A DNA stretch of 44,604 nt, from NCBI GenBank assembly GCA_040223615.1, contig JAVKFY010000003.1:1-44604 (forward strand), written 5' to 3'. Under the pieces are notes generated by a model that was given only the letters and a program-made list of their open reading frames with translations, did not search any database and was not told the DNA's origin. Position 1 is the stretch's first letter. Each line of letters opens with the position of its first letter. A program made the translations under genes and the position numbers. The DNA comes from JAVKFY01 sp040223615 (GTDB taxonomy: Bacteria; Pseudomonadota; Alphaproteobacteria; GCA-2731375). Positions 40,586 through 44,604 of the stretch are shown here, piece after piece.

Positions 40586-41290
40586 TCAGTTCAGCCCGAC
40601 GTAGTGGCCCGGCATCGGGCCGCTGTCGACGCTCATCGCGAGGATGCGGCTGATGTGGGTCAGCGGCCGGCCGCTCTCCTCATGCCACTGGTTGCAGGCG
40701 GCCTGGACTTTGGCCATGTCGCGCTTGCCGGACGGGCGCTTGTCGACCACGCCTTCGCGGATCAGCGCGGTGACCATGTCGCCGGAGGTGATGAAGCTGT
40801 CCTTGCCCATGCCGCGCAACAGGAACATGCCGGTGGCCCCGCCCAACCGGCTGCCGCGCTTTTTCAGCAGGTCCAGCAGGCCGACATAGTCGTCGTCGGG
40901 CCAGGCGGCGAAGAACATCGCGGCCGAGCCATGCTCGCGCGCCAGATCGGTGACGAAAACGGCATTCTCGCGCACCGAGCGCAGCTTGGCTCCGTTGCGG
41001 ATCACGTCTGGGTTCTTCAGCAGTGCCTCGATCTCCTCGTCCGGCATCATCGCGCAGCGGTTCGGGTCGAAGCCGTGGAAAGCGGCCTCGAAGCCGGGCC
41101 ACTTGTTCTCCACCACCTTCCAGCTGAAGCCGGCCTGGAACACGCGCTTGGCCATCGCCGACAACCAGCGGTCATCGCCGATCCCGGCCAGTTGCTTGGC
41201 GGATGCTACCGGCGGCAGCAACTTCGCGAGCGCCTTCGGCCCGCCCTTGCGGTCGGCGGCGAGCTTCTCGATGTCCTTGAAGGGGCGCAT
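40586..41290 (-). CDS. DNA-3-methyladenine glycosylase I-like protein
   Basis: A 234-residue protein of the Tag/HhH-GPD superfamily, expected to excise 3-methyladenine from DNA. Segments FSWKVVENKWPGFEAAFHGFDPN (near 55), MPDEEIEALLKNPDVIRNGAKLRSVRENA (near 80) and GNKRLGG-like SRLGGATGMFLLRGMGKDSF (near 145) fit the family. The start is ATG 41290, 5 bases after GGAGG; a GTG at 41296 is less likely. It is transcribed toward the glutathione peroxidase gene. Confidence 0.83.
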   Translation of the reverse strand: MRPFKDIEKLAADRKGGPKALAKLLPPVASAKQLAGIGDDRWLSAMAKRVFQAGFSWKVVENKWPGFEAAFHGFDPNRCAMMPDEEIEALLKNPDVIRNGAKLRSVRENAVFVTDLAREHGSAAMFFAAWPDDDYVGLLDLLKKRGSRLGGATGMFLLRGMGKDSFITSGDMVTALIREGVVDKRPSGKRDMAKVQAACNQWHEESGRPLTHISRILAMSVDSGPMPGHYVGLN

Positions 41291-41337
41291 GCCCACCTCC
41301 CTGGTGTTCTTGTTTCATGCTGGCGAGGATCGGGCGT

Positions 41338-42657
41338 TCAGGCAAGCGAGCGGCGGCGTGGCGCGGCCAACAGTTGCGCGAGCGCGGCGGCGACCGCCGG
41401 GGCCTCGTCCTCGGCCATGCCGGCGACGGTGAGGCGGACCGCCGCCGGGCTGCGATGGCGAAAGCGTTCGCCAGCCTGGATCGCCCAGCCGGCGGCGGCC
41501 ATGCCGGCCACGGCCGGCGCCTCGGCCGGCACCGGCACCCAGACGTTGAGGCCGGAATCGCCGGTGGCCTCGATGCCATGGCCGATCAGCGCGTCGATCA
41601 CCGCCCGGCGCCGGCGCGCGTAGCTGCGCGCCGCCTTGTGCCACAGGTCCGGTGTCGCCGGATCGGCCAGCAGCATCTCCACCACCTGTTGCAGCAGGTG
41701 GCTGACCCAGCCGGTGCCAAGCCGCTGGCGGCCTTCGATCCGCGCGATGGTCAGCGCGTCGCCGGCCACGAAGGCCAATCGCAGGTCCGGGGCCAGCGGC
41801 TTCGACATCGATCGCAAGGTGGCCCAGCGGCGCCGGCCGGGGTGCGCCGTGGTGAAGGCGGCGGCACCGGCGACCGGACCGGCATGGTCGTCCTCCAGCA
41901 CCAGGAGGTCGGGATGGGCATCGAACAGATCGGACAGCGCGGCGGCGCGGGCGGCGTCGAGGGCGGCGCCGGTCGGGTTCTGGGCCCTTGGCGTGACCAG
42001 CACGGCCGCGACATGGCCCAGCCGCGGCGCCAGCGCGTCGGGCCGCAGTCCGTAGGCGTCCAGCGCGATCGGTTCCGGCACAAGGCCGAGCGCGGCCAGC
42101 AGGTCGAACAGGGGCGGGTAGCCGGGATCCTCGACCGCGATCCGGTCGCCGGGTCGCAGATGAGCCTGCAAGGCGCGCTCGATCCCGTCCAGCGCGCCGC
42201 CGGTGATCGCAAGGTGCTGTGCCGGGATGCCGTCGTGCGCGAACAGGTCGGCGGCCCTTGCCAGCAGGCTCGGCCGGTTGCCGACCCCGCCGTAAAGCTG
42301 GGGTGTCGGCTCCAGTCGGTGCAACACGGTCCGCAGGTCGGCCAGCAGGGCAACGTCCGGATTGCCGCCGGCCAGGTTGCGCAGGGCGGCGGCGGGCGCA
42401 CTGTCGAACGACCCGGCCAGTGGCGGGCGCGGGCTCACGGTGGTGCCGTTGCGGCCGTGCGTGGCAACCAGGCCGCGCTGGCGCAGCGTGCGGTAGGCGG
42501 CTGCCGCCGTGGTCGGGCTGACGCCGGCCTCCCGGCTCAGTGTCCGGACCGTCGGCAGCAGGTCGCCGGGCGCCAGCGCGCCCTCGACGATGGCGCGCTC
42601 GATCCCCACCGCCAGGGCGGTTGCGGTGCGGCCAAGTTCGGCATATTGTACCGTCAT
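41338..42657 (-). CDS. MocR-type GntR-family regulator with a PLP aminotransferase domain
   Basis: A 439-residue regulator: N-terminal winged helix (residues 1-75, PTVRTLSREAGVSPTTAAAAYRTLRQRGLV as the recognition part) joined to a fold-type I aminotransferase domain. PLP-binding signatures are VLVTPRAQNPTG (near 225), LEDDHAGPV (near 250) and the Lys in LRSMSKPLAPDLRLAF (near 285). Such regulators sense PLP or amino compounds rather than transaminating. The ATG at 42657 overlaps its own promoter region. It is divergent from the flavin-binding protein gene, its most likely target. Confidence 0.9.
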   Translation of the reverse strand: MTVQYAELGRTATALAVGIERAIVEGALAPGDLLPTVRTLSREAGVSPTTAAAAYRTLRQRGLVATHGRNGTTVSPRPPLAGSFDSAPAAALRNLAGGNPDVALLADLRTVLHRLEPTPQLYGGVGNRPSLLARAADLFAHDGIPAQHLAITGGALDGIERALQAHLRPGDRIAVEDPGYPPLFDLLAALGLVPEPIALDAYGLRPDALAPRLGHVAAVLVTPRAQNPTGAALDAARAAALSDLFDAHPDLLVLEDDHAGPVAGAAAFTTAHPGRRRWATLRSMSKPLAPDLRLAFVAGDALTIARIEGRQRLGTGWVSHLLQQVVEMLLADPATPDLWHKAARSYARRRRAVIDALIGHGIEATGDSGLNVWVPVPAEAPAVAGMAAAGWAIQAGERFRHRSPAAVRLTVAGMAEDEAPAVAAALAQLLAAPRRRSLA

Positions 42658-42696
42658 GTTATCAGTATTGTACTGTAACAAAATGGTCGATACAAG
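42644..42696. promoter_or_regulatory. Overlapping divergent promoters with MocR operator direct repeats
   Basis: TATTGTACCGT (42644-42654) and TATTGTACTGT (42666-42676) are direct repeats with 22-base spacing (two helical turns), as bound by MocR-type regulators. On the minus strand TTGTAT (42694-42689), 17 bases, then TACAAT (42671-42666) form a promoter for the regulator. On the plus strand TTGTAC (42668-42673), 17 bases, then TACAAG (42691-42696) form one for the neighbour. Both start sites fall within a few bases of the start codons. Confidence 0.6.
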
Positions 42697-42708
42697 CGGA
42701 AACGAGCG

Positions 42709-43362
42709 ATGAGCACGATCGAGATGACCAGGCGGACCAAGCTGAAGCGGACGGCGGATCGCGGCAGCTATGACCGAGACGTGGTGAACGCGATCATCGA
42801 CGAGGCCTACATCTGCCATGTCGGATTCGTGGTCGACGGCCAGCCCTTCGTGGTGCCGACGATCCATGCCCGGATCGACGACCAGCTCTACCTGCACGGC
42901 TCGGCGGCCAGCCGTATGCTGCGCACGTTGCGCAGCGAAGGCGTGCCCGTGTGCGTCACGGTCAGCATCGTGGACGCGCTGGTGATGGCGCGCTCCGGCA
43001 TGCACCACTCGATGAACTACCGTTCCGTGATGGTGCTGGGCCAGGCGGTGCAGGTGACCGACGACGCGGAAAAGATGCTGGCGCTGGAGGCGGTGGTCGA
43101 GCAGGTGATGAAGGGGCGGTGGGACGACACCCGCTGGCCGAACCGTTCGGAGATGAAGCAGACCATGGTCCTGCGTTTGCCGATCGAGGAGGCGTCGGCG
43201 AAGATGCGTACCGGGATGCCGAAGGACGACGAGGACGACATGGACCTGCCGCACTGGGCCGGCCTGGTGCCGTTGCGCCTGGTCCCGGGGACGCCGATCG
43301 CGGACCCGCTGCAACCCGCCGGCCGGCCGCTGCCGGGCTACATGAAGGACCTGAACCGCTGA
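42709..43362 (+). CDS. Pyridoxamine 5'-phosphate oxidase-related FMN-binding protein
   Basis: A 217-residue split-barrel flavin-binding protein. YICHVGFVVDGQPFVVPTIHARIDDQLYLHGSAASRML (near 32) and SMNYRSVMVLGQAVQV (near 104) are family segments. Some relatives bind FMN or heme; no exact reaction can be named. Being divergent from a PLP-sensing regulator suggests control by vitamin B6 status, which is inference. The stop overlaps the next gene's probable CTG start as CTGA. Confidence 0.85.
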   Translation: MSTIEMTRRTKLKRTADRGSYDRDVVNAIIDEAYICHVGFVVDGQPFVVPTIHARIDDQLYLHGSAASRMLRTLRSEGVPVCVTVSIVDALVMARSGMHHSMNYRSVMVLGQAVQVTDDAEKMLALEAVVEQVMKGRWDDTRWPNRSEMKQTMVLRLPIEEASAKMRTGMPKDDEDDMDLPHWAGLVPLRLVPGTPIADPLQPAGRPLPGYMKDLNR

Positions 43363-43817
43363 GCGGGGCCGATTTCCGCGCGGCGACGGTCGATGACCTG
43401 CCGGCGATCGTCGCGTTGCTGGCCGACGATGCGCTGGGCAGCGGGCGCGAGGATGCCTCGCTGCCGCTGGACCGGCGCTATGGCGCGGCCTTCGAGAACA
43501 TGGCGGCTGATCCGAACCAGTTGCTGCTGGTGGCGGTGGCGGACGAGACGGTGGTTGGTTGCCTGCAGCTGACCTTCATTCCGGGCCTGTCGCGGCTCGG
43601 CATGTGGCGTGGGCAGATCGAGAGCGTGCGCATCGCCGACGGCCAGCGTGGCAGCGGGCTCGGCCGGCGGATGATCGAGCATGCCATCGGTCTGTGCCGG
43701 GAGCGCGGTTGCGGCCTGGTGCAGCTCACCAGCGACAAGAGCCGGGCCGACGCGATCCGCTTCTACGAGCAACTGGGCTTCCAGCCCAGTCATGAAGGCA
43801 TGAAACTGTCGCTCTGA
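43359..43817 (+). CDS. GNAT acetyltransferase with a possible CTG start
   Basis: A 152-residue GNAT protein: FRAATVDDLPAIVALL at the N-terminus, RGSGLGRRMIEHAI (acetyl-CoA loop, near 100) and SDKSRADAIRFYEQLGF (near 126). No ATG, GTG or TTG precedes the conserved N-terminus in frame; the only candidate is CTG 43359, which overlaps the previous stop as CTGA. A later TTG near 43413 would remove the first strand. The substrate is unknown. Confidence 0.78.
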   Translation: MSGADFRAATVDDLPAIVALLADDALGSGREDASLPLDRRYGAAFENMAADPNQLLLVAVADETVVGCLQLTFIPGLSRLGMWRGQIESVRIADGQRGSGLGRRMIEHAIGLCRERGCGLVQLTSDKSRADAIRFYEQLGFQPSHEGMKLSL

Positions 43818-43836
43818 CTTCGGGAGGGACAGAGAG

Positions 43837-44307
43837 ATGGCCGACGCGCCGTTCACGCTCGCCGACGCCGACGGGTTCGTCGGCCGGCAACTTGCCGTCA
43901 CCGACTGGGTGATGATCGATCAGGTGCAGACCAACGTATTCGGCGAAGTCACGCGCTGGCCGACCTGGATGCATTGCGATCCCGAGCGCTGCAAGACCGA
44001 GAGCCCCTACGGCGGTACGCTGCTGCACGGCTTCATGGCGGTGTCGCTGCTGACCCATTTCGTCGACGTGATCCGGCCGCCGGACGGGCGCTACTCGCTG
44101 AATTACGGGCTCGACAAGGTGCGGGTGCTGCGCCCGGTGATGATCGGCGATGGCGTGCGATTGCGCGACCGCATCATCCTGCTGGCCGCCACCGACAAGG
44201 GCGAAGGCCGGAAGCTGCTGAAGACCGAGCATTTGATCGAAGCCGACGACGGGCCCGATCCGGCAGTCTATGCAGAGTATCTGAACTATTGGTATCCGAC
44301 ATCGTGA
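43837..44307 (+). CDS. MaoC-like hot-dog dehydratase
   Basis: A 156-residue MaoC/(R)-hydratase family protein expected to act on acyl-CoA or a related thioester. The hydratase segment is HCDPERCKTESPYGGTLLHGF (near residue 46), holding the Asp and His of the usual D-x4-H arrangement, followed by LNYGLDKVRVLRPVMIGDGVRL. The ATG follows GGGAGGGAC. The substrate is not evident; it may belong with the preceding GNAT gene only by chance. Confidence 0.86.
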   Translation: MADAPFTLADADGFVGRQLAVTDWVMIDQVQTNVFGEVTRWPTWMHCDPERCKTESPYGGTLLHGFMAVSLLTHFVDVIRPPDGRYSLNYGLDKVRVLRPVMIGDGVRLRDRIILLAATDKGEGRKLLKTEHLIEADDGPDPAVYAEYLNYWYPTS

Positions 44308-44375
44308 ACGATTTGCAGTGAAACTTCAGTCGATCTTCGGCGTTTCCTCCTCAGGTCAGTTGAGTCGAGGGCGAG

Positions 44376-44549
44376 ATGCAAATCGACGACGATTACAGCT
44401 ACGACGCGGCGCTGCGCAGGCTGATCGACCTGCGGTTCGCCGAAGACAGATCGGAAGCCAGCGACGCCGAGGTCCAGCGCCTCGAAGCGGCTATTCACGC
44501 GATGGTCAAGCGCCAGGACAACCCGGCACCGTCAGGAAACAAAAGCTAG
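44376..44549 (+). CDS. Small hydrophilic protein, 57 residues, unknown
   Basis: ATG 44376, 4 bases after GAGGG, to TAG 44549. The product is charged and probably helical (DAALRRLIDLRFAEDRSEAS, then AEVQRLEAAIHAMVKRQD), with no signal or membrane segment. The N-terminal part loosely resembles small antitoxin-like or DNA-binding-accessory helices, but I do not recognise it. Its stop codon is the TAG of the second repeat-element copy, which could mean the true C-terminus was replaced by the element. Confidence 0.5.
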   Translation: MQIDDDYSYDAALRRLIDLRFAEDRSEASDAEVQRLEAAIHAMVKRQDNPAPSGNKS

Positions 44550-44604
44550 AGTGTTTCCCGCTTTCGCGGAACCGGCACCAGCGGGCTGGTGCCGACTAAA
44601 CATG
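44546..44604 (-). repeat. MITE-like palindromic element, copy 2 (cut by window end)
   Basis: 59 bases identical to the reverse complement of 37737-37795. The visible terminus is CTAGAGTGTTTC; the other end lies beyond the window. Its TAG is the stop of the preceding 57-residue ORF. Confidence 0.85.

Noticed and set aside
1..44604. tRNA, rRNA, CRISPR, prophage or complete IS elements
   Set aside because: I looked for cloverleaf or CCA-end signatures, repeat-spacer patterns and transposase or phage genes and saw none; small RNA genes cannot be excluded by eye.

Overview
The window is about 44.6 kb of GC-rich chromosomal DNA whose gene content and order point to an alphaproteobacterium, probably Rhodospirillales-like. 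The main clues are the cox block (coxB-coxA-ctaB-coxF-ctaG-coxC-DUF983-SURF1), the ubiA/rsmE/gshA neighbourhood, the long-form dCTP deaminase, porins of the alphaproteobacterial type and short palindromic repeats typical of the class. No rRNA, tRNA, CRISPR array, phage or complete insertion sequence was seen. Nearly all DNA is coding; only one gap exceeds 300 bases (20590-20915, the tldD/coxB divergent promoter region).

Layout. 1-3862: a truncated MsbA-like ABC exporter (minus) divergent from a molybdopterin oxidoreductase. 4066-8789: four tandem paralogous porins. 8793-10492: a sulfotransferase overlapping a fluoroacetate-dehalogenase-like hydrolase. 10546-14992 (minus): ubiA, dcd, pmbA/tldE, cysQ. 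15147-18329: rsmE, gshA and an alpha/beta hydrolase. 18369-19145: a low-GC trypsin-like protease islet. 19156-20589 (minus): tldD. 20916-29830: the aa3 cytochrome c oxidase operon followed by an M32 carboxypeptidase and threonine synthase. 29914-34729: a redoxin, a ThDP enzyme (minus), and folB-folK-folP-like-FolM-like. 34791-37729: M16 peptidase, RimJ-like acetyltransferase and a MetE-like methyltransferase. 37802-41290: AhpD-like protein (minus), cysteine hydrolase, rhodanese, glutathione peroxidase and 3-methyladenine glycosylase. 41338-44604: a MocR-type regulator divergent from a flavin-binding protein, then a GNAT protein, a MaoC-like dehydratase and a 57-residue ORF.

The most striking observation is two probable selenoproteins. 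Two genes that look broken by a stop are each interrupted only by an in-frame TGA lying exactly on a redox cysteine: U-P-Y-C in a peroxiredoxin-like protein (29914-30387, plus) and C-A-Y-U-T-T-S-H in an AhpD-like protein (37802-38899, minus). Both have a hairpin in the right distance range for a bacterial SECIS. The AhpD-like protein keeps the Glu/Cys/Cys/His spacing of AhpD, with Sec in the second Cys position. Conceptual translation without recoding would split both genes.

Other points of note: a 59-base perfect inverted repeat at 37737-37795 and 44546-44604, part of a MITE-like element whose CTAG ends form the stop codon of the neighbouring gene in both copies; an in-frame 60-base tandem duplication inside dCTP deaminase; a folate cluster whose reductase is a pteridine-reductase-type SDR and whose FolP-like protein lacks canonical DHPS residues; and direct-repeat operators over overlapping divergent promoters between the MocR regulator and its neighbour.
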